DNA of 5,845 bases. Source: Planctomycetota bacterium. Lineage in GTDB: Bacteria > Planctomycetota > Planctomycetia > Planctomycetales > Planctomycetaceae. The stretch lies in NCBI GenBank assembly GCA_013151585.1, contig JAADHY010000456.1:1-5845 (forward strand). The letters are read 5' to 3'. The notes under the pieces were generated by a model. The model did not search any database and was not told the origin of the DNA. It was given only the letters and a program-made list of their open reading frames with translations. Every line of letters begins with the position of its first letter. Positions within the stretch are counted from its first letter, which is position 1. The position numbers were made by a program, and so were the translations under genes. Positions 1 to 5,421 of the stretch are shown here, one piece after another.

Positions 1-1
1 C

Positions 2-346
2 CGGGCGCTGATCAACTCGTCTGTCCCGCTTCGGCCACCGACTGATCCGTCGCGCGAAAAGATGATCCGGGCATTTCGCTGGGACCGACGCGCGCGGGCC
101 GAACTGACGGGAGTGCCGGCTGGGACCTATGCTGTGTATCTCTACATCTGGGAAGAAACGCGCCCGGAGACGATCACCATCCGGCTGAACGGCCAAGTGG
201 TTCGAAGCCACTACCGCACCGGTCCGCGCGGTCGTTGGGAACGGCTGGGCCCGTGGATCACCCAAGTCCGCCAGGGCCACATAGTCATCAGCGCGACTGG
301 CGGTGCTGCGAACTTCAGCGGGATCGAAGTTTGGCGTCGCCCGTGA
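2..346 (+). CDS. C-terminal part of a protein with a probable malectin-like beta-sandwich domain (5' end outside window)
   Basis: The frame is open from the window edge to TGA at 344-346 and gives 114 residues, so the internal ATG at 62 is probably not the start. After a Pro/Ser-rich linker (visible residues 7-20) come alternating short strands: a stretch around GTYAVYLYIWEE, then ITIRLNGQVV, then HIVISATGGAANFSGIEVW at the very end. A 'G-x-Y-x-V-x-L' strand, an 'LNGxxV' strand and a terminal 'SGIEVW' strand are typical of malectin-like or carbohydrate-binding jelly-roll folds, which often close large exported or membrane-anchored planctomycete proteins. By analogy it may bind carbohydrate or serve as a structural module. 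No catalytic residues are visible and the rest of the protein is missing, so the enzyme class or anchor cannot be stated. The reading frame is secure; the fold assignment is inferred from pattern only. Confidence 0.7.
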   Translation, partial: RALINSSVPLRPPTDPSREKMIRAFRWDRRARAELTGVPAGTYAVYLYIWEETRPETITIRLNGQVVRSHYRTGPRGRWERLGPWITQVRQGHIVISATGGAANFSGIEVWRRP

Positions 347-511
347 GGACAGCATGCGGCCTTGCCCGTCTTTCGGGGCAGTGAACGCATCTGACTGGCC
401 TGCTGGCTGGAAAAGCCAACTCTATGCTGTTCGAGCGGGAAGTTTTTCGCTATTCTGACAGAGTCGCATTAAGTCCAGGGGACGAGGGGAGCAAACGGGC
501 CGCTGATGCGG

Positions 512-535
512 GAAGGCCGAATGAGATTCGGCTTC
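512..535. other. strong hairpin in the intergenic region, function unknown
   Basis: GCCGAAT (516-522) and ATTCGGC (526-532) form a perfect 7-bp stem around a GAG loop. Allowing one bulged G extends it to 10 pairs, GAAG-CCGAAT against ATTCGGCTTC. No T-run follows on either strand, so it is not a standard intrinsic terminator. It lies more than 180 bases upstream of the candidate promoter at 721-748 and would therefore not be in that transcript. It could be transcript-end structure for the upstream gene or a protein-binding palindrome. Confidence 0.45.
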
Positions 536-720
536 ACAAATGCTCCACCGTCCCATCGAAAATTGCAAGAAACGAGTTGGACCGCAGCCCCCGAGCGTGG
601 CGCGAGGTGCGAGCGCGGCACGGCGTCAGGATGACCGAGACCGCGCGGGGACGGTCCGGACCGGAAGGCTTGTGGAGGGTCTGCTGGTAGTGGAGGAGGC
701 CTTCGGCAAGCTGGCTGTGC

Positions 721-748
721 TGGACATCCCCTGCTCGCAGACAATAAT
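721..748 (+). promoter_or_regulatory. candidate sigma-70 promoter for the SpoIIE-type phosphatase gene
   Basis: TGGACA at 721-726 matches the -35 consensus at 5 of 6 positions. AATAAT at 743-748 matches the -10 consensus at 5 of 6, with a 16-bp spacer. Transcription would start near 755 and leave a leader of about 60 bases before the ATG at 818. The surrounding DNA is GC-rich, so the A/T island at 741-750 stands out. Promoter rules in this lineage are less settled than in E. coli, so this rests on sequence match only. Confidence 0.45.
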
Positions 749-817
749 TTGACACGGAGCCAGTGAAAGGGCCTGGAAGTTTGCGGGCCGAATCGTAAGC
801 GGAAAGGTAGTGGTTCG

Positions 818-2011
818 ATGCGTGTTTTGGTCGGTTGGGACAACGAGTCGGAAGCAGAACTGATTCAGCTCTATCTCGGAGTCGACGAGAACGAGGTCAC
901 GGTCACGACGGGTAAGACAAAGTTCCTGGAGCAGGCATTTTCGGATAAGCCCTTCGATATCATCTTGATGGTCACCGAAATGCCTGACTCAGATGGGGCT
1001 TTTGAGGTCTTCACCAAGTTGAAGCGGTTCCGTCCGGAGACGCCAATCGTCGGGGCCTGCCATGCTCCCGACATGTATCGTATCGTCCGGTTCATGACGG
1101 CGGGGATGCGAGCGTACATCTTGCGCGATCCCGGCGGCGACTTCATGTTCATGCTCAACGCGACGCTGGAGAGCACACTGAAGTCCGTCCGCGATGAGCA
1201 AGAGCAAAAGTTGGCAGAGCGGTTGCGGGAAGAGATTGAGTCGGTCCGACGATTGCAGGAGTCGGTGATTCCGGCGGACCTGCAGGCGCCGGAAGGCTAC
1301 GACATCGCGGCCCGTTACGAGCCGTCGCAGATCAAAGTGATCGGCGGACGGCCGGTAACGATGGCCGGAGGCGACTATTACGACGTCTTCAACCTGGATG
1401 ATCACAACATGGTGATGCTCGTCGGTGACGCCTCTGGTCACGGTATGAAAGCCGCCATGTCAATCATGACCATGCACACGCTGGTCCGGATGATCCGAGC
1501 GCAGCAGTACAAAGATACGGCCGCTTTCGTGGCGGAGGTCAACAACCAACTTTGCCAGCAAAGCGTCGTTAACGAAGAAGGCGGGTTCATCACGTTACTT
1601 TACGTGATCCTGAGACTCGATCGACACGACATCCAATGGACATCGGCCGGTCATCCCGTGCCGCTGATGCAAAGCTTGGTGACGGGGGAGGTCGAGCAAA
1701 TCGGACCGGACGACGCTGGCGGCCTTCCGCTGGGAATCATGCCGGACGTGGAGTACGAGACTTACACAACGCCCATCCCCGAACACAGCCGCTTACTGCT
1801 TTACACGGACGGGCTCGAAGAAGCATTCCCCGAGGGCCGGTCGGGCGAGCACCATCAATTCGGTCGCGATGGGGTAATCCGAACGCTCAAAGAAACGTAC
1901 AAGTTGCCCGCCAAAGACGCGTTGCAAGCGTTGCTCGACGCGTCTTCAGCCTTTACCGAAGGCTCGGGACGACACGACGACACATCGCTGGTCGTTCTGG
2001 ACCGGCTGTAA
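818..2011 (+). CDS. PP2C/SpoIIE-family serine phosphatase with degenerate receiver domain (RsbU-like)
   Basis: This 397-residue cytoplasmic protein has three parts. Residues 1-118 resemble a response-regulator receiver. Residues about 119-150 are a charged helical linker ending in LQESVIP, the usual entry to SpoIIE phosphatase domains. Residues about 160-395 are the PP2C-like phosphatase. Its metal-binding motifs are all present: GGDYYD (184-189), GDASGHG (203-209), TSAGH (275-279), GLPLGI (302-307), YTDGLEEA (329-336) and RHDDTS (385-390), so it should be catalytically competent. Family members usually dephosphorylate Ser-phosphorylated STAS-type anti-sigma antagonists; the partner is not in this window. 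In the receiver, Val52 sits where the phospho-acceptor Asp is expected, and Arg103 sits where the conserved Lys is expected. An extra stretch of about 9 residues (near 172-182) precedes GGDYYD. The ATG at 818 is preceded by GGAAAGG (801-807, 10-base spacing). The gene converges on the FHA gene. Confidence 0.93.
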   Translation: MRVLVGWDNESEAELIQLYLGVDENEVTVTTGKTKFLEQAFSDKPFDIILMVTEMPDSDGAFEVFTKLKRFRPETPIVGACHAPDMYRIVRFMTAGMRAYILRDPGGDFMFMLNATLESTLKSVRDEQEQKLAERLREEIESVRRLQESVIPADLQAPEGYDIAARYEPSQIKVIGGRPVTMAGGDYYDVFNLDDHNMVMLVGDASGHGMKAAMSIMTMHTLVRMIRAQQYKDTAAFVAEVNNQLCQQSVVNEEGGFITLLYVILRLDRHDIQWTSAGHPVPLMQSLVTGEVEQIGPDDAGGLPLGIMPDVEYETYTTPIPEHSRLLLYTDGLEEAFPEGRSGEHHQFGRDGVIRTLKETYKLPAKDALQALLDASSAFTEGSGRHDDTSLVVLDRL

Positions 2012-2035
2012 CCGGCCGGACGGAAACAGGGCCGG

Positions 2036-2088
2036 GCGACGAGAGCCGCTACGCCCACATGGCCTGATTGCACTCGGCTGCGCGTCGC
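2036..2088. other. bipartite inverted repeat between convergent genes (possible bidirectional transcript end)
   Basis: GCGACG (2036-2041) pairs with CGTCGC (2083-2088), and AGCCG (2044-2048) pairs with CGGCT (2075-2079). The two blocks are separated by a small internal loop of 2 and 3 bases. The 26-base apical loop contains a further GCC/GGC match (2053-2055 with 2061-2063). The structure lies in the 118-base space between the stop codons of the phosphatase and FHA genes, where a shared transcript end is expected. No T-run follows on either strand, so a canonical Rho-independent terminator is not supported. A separate CCGGC/GCCGG match overlaps the phosphatase stop codon (2002-2019). Confidence 0.35.
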
Positions 2089-2129
2089 GAACTATATCGT
2101 TTGTCACGATTCGTGCTGCTGGCGCGACA

Positions 2130-2660
2130 TCAGTTCGTGCAGTATTGACCTGCCGATAGGTCTTGATTGGCAATGGCGTCTTGCTGCGCCACGTCGGTCC
2201 CCACCTCTTCGGTTTCCTTCGCTTGCCCTTCCCCTTCGAACTCGACCGTCGGGAGTCCCACGATGGTTGTGTCGGAATCGAGGTCGAAGGAATCAGGGGC
2301 CTCTTCCATAAGCCAGTGGAAGTGCTCCTTCCGCAAGGGCTCGGGTAACGTGTCTTCCGGCTCCGGTTCAATAATGAACTGAAAACGCAGCGGACCGATT
2401 CGCAGCTCATCGCCGTCCTTGACACGCACCGTTCCCTGGATCGGACGGCCGTTCAGGTATGTTTTGTTGCTGCTCTTGAGGTCGCGTACCACGACTTCGC
2501 CAGCCGCGTTCCTTCCGATGGCGCAGTGGAATTTGCTGACCAGCGGACTGTGCGGCCGCAAATGGCAAACAGAATCCCTCCCAATGATGAACTGACTTCG
2601 TGGCAAAGGGATTTCGCGTCCCTTCGCCTGCCCCACGAGAACTCTTAGCTTGGCCTCCAT
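2130..2660 (-). CDS. small FHA-domain phosphothreonine-binding protein with acidic C-terminal tail
   Basis: This 176-residue soluble protein consists of an FHA domain (about residues 3-98) and a polar, acidic tail. The domain shows the expected order: FIIGRD (24-29, with the Gly-Arg pair), VSKFH (41-45, the Ser-x-x-His pair that contacts phosphopeptide), VVRDLKSSN (57-65), TYLNG (67-71), and the closing strands LRIGPLRFQFII. The usual Asn-Gly-Thr loop reads Asn-Lys-Thr here. FHA domains bind phosphothreonine peptides and commonly act with Hanks-type Ser/Thr kinases; no kinase is visible in the window. The tail carries DSDTTIVGLPTVE (128-140), a possible phosphorylation site. I chose the ATG at 2660 because the domain starts just after it and GAGAGAGG lies upstream. 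In-frame alternatives at 2711, 2720 or GTG 2975 would add 17 to 105 residues with no recognisable domain. It is convergent with the phosphatase gene. Confidence 0.88.
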   Translation of the reverse strand: MEAKLRVLVGQAKGREIPLPRSQFIIGRDSVCHLRPHSPLVSKFHCAIGRNAAGEVVVRDLKSSNKTYLNGRPIQGTVRVKDGDELRIGPLRFQFIIEPEPEDTLPEPLRKEHFHWLMEEAPDSFDLDSDTTIVGLPTVEFEGEGQAKETEEVGTDVAQQDAIANQDLSAGQYCTN

Positions 2661-2664
2661 GGAT

Positions 2665-2672
2665 CCTCTCTC
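2665..2672 (-). promoter_or_regulatory. ribosome binding site supporting the 2660 start of the FHA gene
   Basis: On the minus strand GAGAGAGG ends 4 bases before the ATG at 2660. It is purine-rich but not a perfect AGGAGG, and the spacing is slightly short. The more upstream ATG codons at 2711 and 2720 lack a comparable purine run, which favours the 2660 start. Confidence 0.5.
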
Positions 2673-3146
2673 ACTGACGTCCGATTCATCCGATCGTTTC
2701 GGGTTTTCCATTCTGGTCATGTCGTGACGATGTGTCCGACCGTGTTGTTTCCGGAAAAGAACGCCTTTTCCCCACTCCTCCAACAGTTCCTTTGTCGCCT
2801 CGCGTCCGCGTGCTACGAGCCGCAGCGTTTCTGACCCTCGGGCCCAACCAGCAGATCGAAAACAAATCCCGGCTATCTTCCGGGCCTCCGAAAGCCGAGA
2901 GCCCTGTGCGGCACCTTCATCGCCCGTTGTCCAGCCGCACGAGCGGCCAGCCCTCACCTGCGCCGGCGCGGTCACCGTCAGCTTGCTGTTAAACCACCGG
3001 TCACAGTTGCCCTGTCAACATCGACAACCTTCTCGATGCGACAGCCCACTGTCCTGGGAGACTCCGACAAAGTCCCCGAGGGCACCGCCGACCGCAGTCC
3101 TCAACCGCCGGCTCGCAACTAAGACAAACGGCCGCCACTAAGGAAC

Positions 3147-3256
3147 CGTCAGAGAAAAATTGTGCGGCTCGGGATGGACGTTAGGCTTCCCAGCCCGTCA
3201 AAAGGGCGACGGACAGGAATGTCCATCCTACAAAATCAGCACGTTGTTCTCTGACG
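3147..3256. repeat. 110-bp concentric inverted-repeat element (REP/MITE-like, non-coding)
   Basis: The outer arms are CGTCAGAGAA (3147-3156) and TTCTCTGACG (3247-3256), a perfect 10-bp inverted repeat. Allowing one mismatch and a small gap, they extend to about 18-19 bases (3147-3165 against 3239-3256, ending GTGC/GCAC). Inside lies a second perfect pair, GGATGGAC (3172-3179) with GTCCATCC (3221-3228), and an apical pair GCCC (3193-3196) with GGGC (3204-3207). All three share a centre near position 3200-3201, so the element can form one long interrupted hairpin. Local hairpins GGCT/AGCC (3184-3195) and GGACA/TGTCC (3211-3224) compete with it. No transposase and no clear target-site duplication is seen. 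The terminal-inverted-repeat form suggests a small mobile or REP-like intergenic repeat; whether it is dispersed in the genome cannot be seen here. Confidence 0.55.
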
Positions 3257-3301
3257 CCCCCTCAAGGGACATCTTGGGGCGGCCCCCAGCCTCGGGCCGC
3301 C
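3255..3301. other. pair of overlapping, mutually exclusive GC-rich hairpins
   Basis: GGCGGCCC (3278-3285) and GGGCCGCC (3294-3301) form a perfect 8-bp stem with an 8-base loop. CGCCCC (3255-3260) can instead pair with GGGGCG (3276-3281), and this uses part of the same arm, so only one can form at a time. On the minus strand, which carries the exported-protein gene, the 8-bp stem lies about 120 bases beyond the stop codon and could end or protect that transcript. No T-run follows. Its immediate contact with the 3147-3256 element suggests it may be part of the same repeat unit. Confidence 0.45.
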
Positions 3302-3427
3302 GCGGCTTATGCAATTGTAGTAATGATACCAGTTGCCACCGGTCCGATCCAGCTTCCCGAGGTGTCTGGTTGCGTCACCAGGGCTATCTCGCACCGGACA
3401 TTTCTCGCCCACCGCGCCGCGGCTTAT
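3298..3427. repeat. 13-bp direct repeat, one copy overlapping the exported-protein gene's stop codon
   Basis: CGCCGCGGCTTAT occurs at 3298-3310 and again at 3415-3427, 117 bases apart. The second copy contains the TAA stop (3424-3426, minus strand) of the 625-residue gene. The first copy directly abuts the 8-bp hairpin. The sequence between the copies shows no further similarity, so it is not a long tandem duplication. It could mark the edge of an inserted repeat, or be chance in GC-rich DNA. Confidence 0.4.
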
Positions 3428-5301
3428 TGCCGGAACACCACCGGATAGAAACCAGCAGAAGCCCGCTTCCCGATCGGCTCCATCGGTCGTGACGCTACGC
3501 CGCCTCCTCCCCCCGCGACGATCAGACCGGCAAATCGCGCGTACTTGCCGGCGTCCATCGCCTGCAAGGACAAGTCCAGGCCGGGGATTGGGGCCATCCG
3601 GCCCGAGAAGATATGCTGTCGCCCAGTGAGCATATCAATCAAACCGATGACCGCGACGTTCGGCACGTTGTTAATGCTGCGGCTGGAGAAGTCCGTTGTC
3701 CACTCGGCGAAAGTGCGAATGATGAGCTGCCACTGCCGCAGGGCTACCGGACGCTCGAAAGGTGTTCCCGAATCTGGGCTTAGCACCAAGCTATAACTGG
3801 GGGGATCCGTCGTCAGCGCGTCGCTCATCCGATTCGTTCCGAACGGATCAGTGATCAGCATCGACTCCCGCCCCACGCCGTCGGCTGCAACGGTCCTCCA
3901 GTCAAAGAAACCGTCCCAGGCGAATCGGACTCGCGGCACGCCGTCGCCTCCATCCTCAAAGCCAGTCCCACTATAAAATCGAGGACCGGTAAAGACCTCG
4001 TAAGGACCGTTCGTCGTACTCGCCAGATTCGGCGGCGTGAAAAGCAGTTGCCGGTTCTCGAAAAAGGTCCGAGATGGATCATCGTTGTCTTCTGTCCAGA
4101 GGATAGGCAGAGCGTCGATAACACCCGGTCGGTTCGCGGTCTGATCGCGGCGCTGCGCCAACCCGCGGTTGGACAAGGGGCGGTCCGTTTGGGCATCAAA
4201 CCGCGTCGGGATACCAAAGCGGTCGGCCTCCAGAGCGTGAAGATGATCTCGGGAAGTCGATGTCGAGAAGCCCGCTTGCCGAAGCCGTCGATCGGGGATG
4301 AATGCCGGCAGGTTATTCCCGCTGTAAGCCGGATCATTGGGGCGATACCAGGCAGGCATGTCGCTGGGCGTCTGATCCAGCGTGATCGGCGACTGCGTGA
4401 ATGTACCGACATCTCGCCCCCAGACGTCTGTAAAGCGCGTAAAACGCTTTCGGTAAATGATCTCCCGTCGGAGCGCGGGATCGGGATTCGCCGGGTCCAG
4501 GCCAGCTAACGCGTTTTCAATCGCTCGGTAAGTGTCAATCACCTGCTGCAAAACCTCCGATTGGTTTCGCGTGGTGAATCGCGGGTTACCATTGCGATCG
4601 ACCAACACTTTTGAAATCGCAGCGTTACTGACCGAGGGAATTGGGGCACCACGGCGGTCGAGGTAAATGGTCGCTTGTCCGTTTGTGCCGAGTTCCACTC
4701 GCTCCACCCGACGAACGATGGCGTCACCTTGGAACTGCGGACCGGCTCCGCTCGGATCGATGGCAATCCAATCGCCGGGTCGCAACTGGTTTGCCCAATA
4801 CACCATCCCCTGACCTTGTGCCTGCAACTGGAAGCCCGTTTGCCCCGTCGCCGATGCTGCTCCGGACACACTTCCCAGTCCACCGCTAATCTGTGAATTC
4901 CCATAGGGAGTCAAAGACGACTGGAGCATCGCTGCCGGTCGGGCCCGACCGATCGGTCCGAAAACCTGGAGGAAATTAGGCTCCTTCCCCTCAAGGATGG
5001 CGTCCCGGTTCGCCTCCAAAAACAGAATCGCCAACTCCACTTGCTGCTGCGCAATCCGGTGGCTGATCAAGATGTCTTTCGCTTCTCGAGGAAGCGGCCC
5101 GAATCCTGCCGTTGGGTCGAAATCGATATCGAAGAGGATCGGATTCGTAAACCGCTGCGGATCCAGCAGCCGTGGGTCACCCGGAAAACGAGACTGATCG
5201 CCTGGTGCCAAGATGTAATTTTGCCCTGCTGCGGGCCGAACGGCAAACTGCATAAGAAAGGCAAGAAAGACTGCCGCGACAAGTCCGCGAGCAATTCGCA
5301 T
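3424..5301 (-). CDS. exported protein of unknown function, 625 residues, cysteine-free
   Basis: I do not recognise the family. Residues 1-26 look like a Sec signal peptide: positive MRIAR, hydrophobic LVAAVFLAFLMQFAV, then RPAAG with likely cleavage after Ala-Ala-Gly26. There is no lipobox and no later membrane segment, so a periplasmic, surface or secreted location is expected. Residues about 74-104 are probably helical. Residues 131-166 are a Gly/Ser/Gln-rich low-complexity stretch. Residues about 173-236 look beta-rich (LRPGDWIAIDP, then IVRRVERVEL, then ATIYLDRRG). Residues 300-460 are rich in Pro, Asp, Asn and aromatics, and GLIVAGGGGGVAS lies near the end. I count no cysteine in the 625 residues. 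The ATG at 5301 is preceded by GGGAGTG at good spacing and begins the signal peptide. A longer in-frame start (TTG at 5442) would overlap the promoter. An in-frame ATG at 5373 is a weaker alternative. Confidence 0.85.
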   Translation of the reverse strand: MRIARGLVAAVFLAFLMQFAVRPAAGQNYILAPGDQSRFPGDPRLLDPQRFTNPILFDIDFDPTAGFGPLPREAKDILISHRIAQQQVELAILFLEANRDAILEGKEPNFLQVFGPIGRARPAAMLQSSLTPYGNSQISGGLGSVSGAASATGQTGFQLQAQGQGMVYWANQLRPGDWIAIDPSGAGPQFQGDAIVRRVERVELGTNGQATIYLDRRGAPIPSVSNAAISKVLVDRNGNPRFTTRNQSEVLQQVIDTYRAIENALAGLDPANPDPALRREIIYRKRFTRFTDVWGRDVGTFTQSPITLDQTPSDMPAWYRPNDPAYSGNNLPAFIPDRRLRQAGFSTSTSRDHLHALEADRFGIPTRFDAQTDRPLSNRGLAQRRDQTANRPGVIDALPILWTEDNDDPSRTFFENRQLLFTPPNLASTTNGPYEVFTGPRFYSGTGFEDGGDGVPRVRFAWDGFFDWRTVAADGVGRESMLITDPFGTNRMSDALTTDPPSYSLVLSPDSGTPFERPVALRQWQLIIRTFAEWTTDFSSRSINNVPNVAVIGLIDMLTGRQHIFSGRMAPIPGLDLSLQAMDAGKYARFAGLIVAGGGGGVASRPMEPIGKRASAGFYPVVFRQ

Positions 5302-5306
5302 TGTTT

Positions 5307-5313
5307 CACTCCC
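5307..5313 (-). promoter_or_regulatory. ribosome binding site fixing the exported-protein start at 5301
   Basis: GGGAGTG on the minus strand places its GGAG core 7 bases before the ATG at 5301. That is standard spacing and puts the start exactly at the signal peptide's basic N-region. A second purine run, AAGGAG (minus strand, 5390-5395), is 16 bases from the in-frame ATG at 5373, too far to favour that start. Confidence 0.65.
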
Positions 5314-5348
5314 GATCGTCGGCTTGGTCTCCGTGGAAACAACTTCTC

Positions 5349-5382
5349 TCGCGCATCCTTCGCGCAGTCCCATCGCGCAGTC
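5349..5382 (-). repeat. cluster of three short GC-rich repeats in the leader of the exported-protein gene
   Basis: On the plus strand TCGCGCAGTC occurs at 5360-5369 and 5373-5382 (13-bp period), and a partial copy sharing TCGCGCA starts at 5349 (11-bp offset). All lie between the predicted transcription start (about 5407) and the start codon at 5301, in a leader of about 105 bases. They could be a repressor- or RNA-binding site that controls the gene. The unit is short and GC-rich, so chance cannot be excluded. Confidence 0.4.
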
Positions 5383-5389
5383 GCGGTTT

Positions 5390-5421
5390 CTCCTTATCTG
5401 CGCGTCAAGTCTCATTATCTG
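5390..5421 (-). repeat. 11-bp direct repeat with 21-bp period over the -10 region (candidate operator)
   Basis: On the minus strand CAGATAATGAG (plus 5411-5421) and CAGATAAGGAG (plus 5390-5400) differ at one base and start exactly 21 bp apart, about two helical turns. The upstream copy contains the -10 hexamer and the downstream copy lies just past the predicted transcription start. This places two equivalent sites on one DNA face, as seen for some dimeric regulators. The regulator is unknown. Confidence 0.4.

Larger units (their letters stand above)
347..817. other. 471-base intergenic region upstream of the phosphatase gene
   Basis: I see no convincing gene here. The short open frames on both strands have low-complexity, Arg/Pro-rich translations and no good ribosome binding site. 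Just after the upstream stop codon is a nested hairpin: ATGCG at 354-358 pairs with CGCAT at 386-390, and it encloses TGCCCG (363-368) against CGGGGCA (374-380, one bulged G). No T-run follows it, so it is at best a weak terminator. A second small hairpin, TGGCT/AGCCA, lies at 404-418. A stronger hairpin (512-535), a 12-bp palindrome CGGTCCGGACCG (652-663) and a candidate promoter (721-748) complete the visible content. Confidence 0.6.
2661..3423. other. 763-base gene-free region between the FHA gene and the exported-protein gene
   Basis: No frame here gives a credible protein. The in-frame extension of the FHA gene to 2975 has no domain and no good start signal. A TTTCCGGAAA palindrome lies at 2748-2757. 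The left half (about 2760-3120) otherwise shows only scattered GC-rich sequence. The right half is dense in secondary structure: the concentric inverted-repeat element at 3147-3256, the paired hairpins at 3255-3301, and a 13-bp direct repeat that ends at the neighbouring gene's stop codon. Any FHA transcript starting in this space would have a long leader. Confidence 0.6.

Noticed and set aside
601..680. GC-rich segment with CCGGAAGG resembling part of the signal recognition particle RNA tip
   Set aside because: The conserved GUCAGG-loop and GAAGCAG side of that hairpin are absent and the flanking bases do not pair correctly.
424..752. Open frames of 70-88 codons in the gap upstream of the phosphatase gene
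   Set aside because: Translations are Arg/Pro/Gly-rich with no recognisable domain, no good ribosome binding site, and two overlapping frames of similar length, as expected by chance in GC-rich DNA.
749..754. Perfect TTGACA hexamer upstream of the phosphatase gene
   Set aside because: No acceptable -10 hexamer lies 15-19 bases downstream (the 17-bp position reads CCTGGA). The TGGACA/AATAAT pair at 721-748 fits better.
2661..2975. N-terminal extension of the FHA protein to a GTG at 2975
   Set aside because: The added 105 residues contain no domain, and the FHA fold begins immediately after the ATG at 2660, which has a purine-rich site upstream.
2988..3018. Possible minus-strand promoter for the FHA gene: TTGACA (3013-3018) with TTTAAC (2988-2993)
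   Set aside because: The spacer is 19 bp, the -10 matches only 4 of 6, and the leader would exceed 300 bases. It is possible but not supported enough to list.
3424..5301. Similarity of 'NYILAPGDQ' after the signal peptide to the start of polysaccharide-export (Wza-like) proteins
   Set aside because: Only this short phrase matches; the following beta-strand pattern of the export domain is missing.
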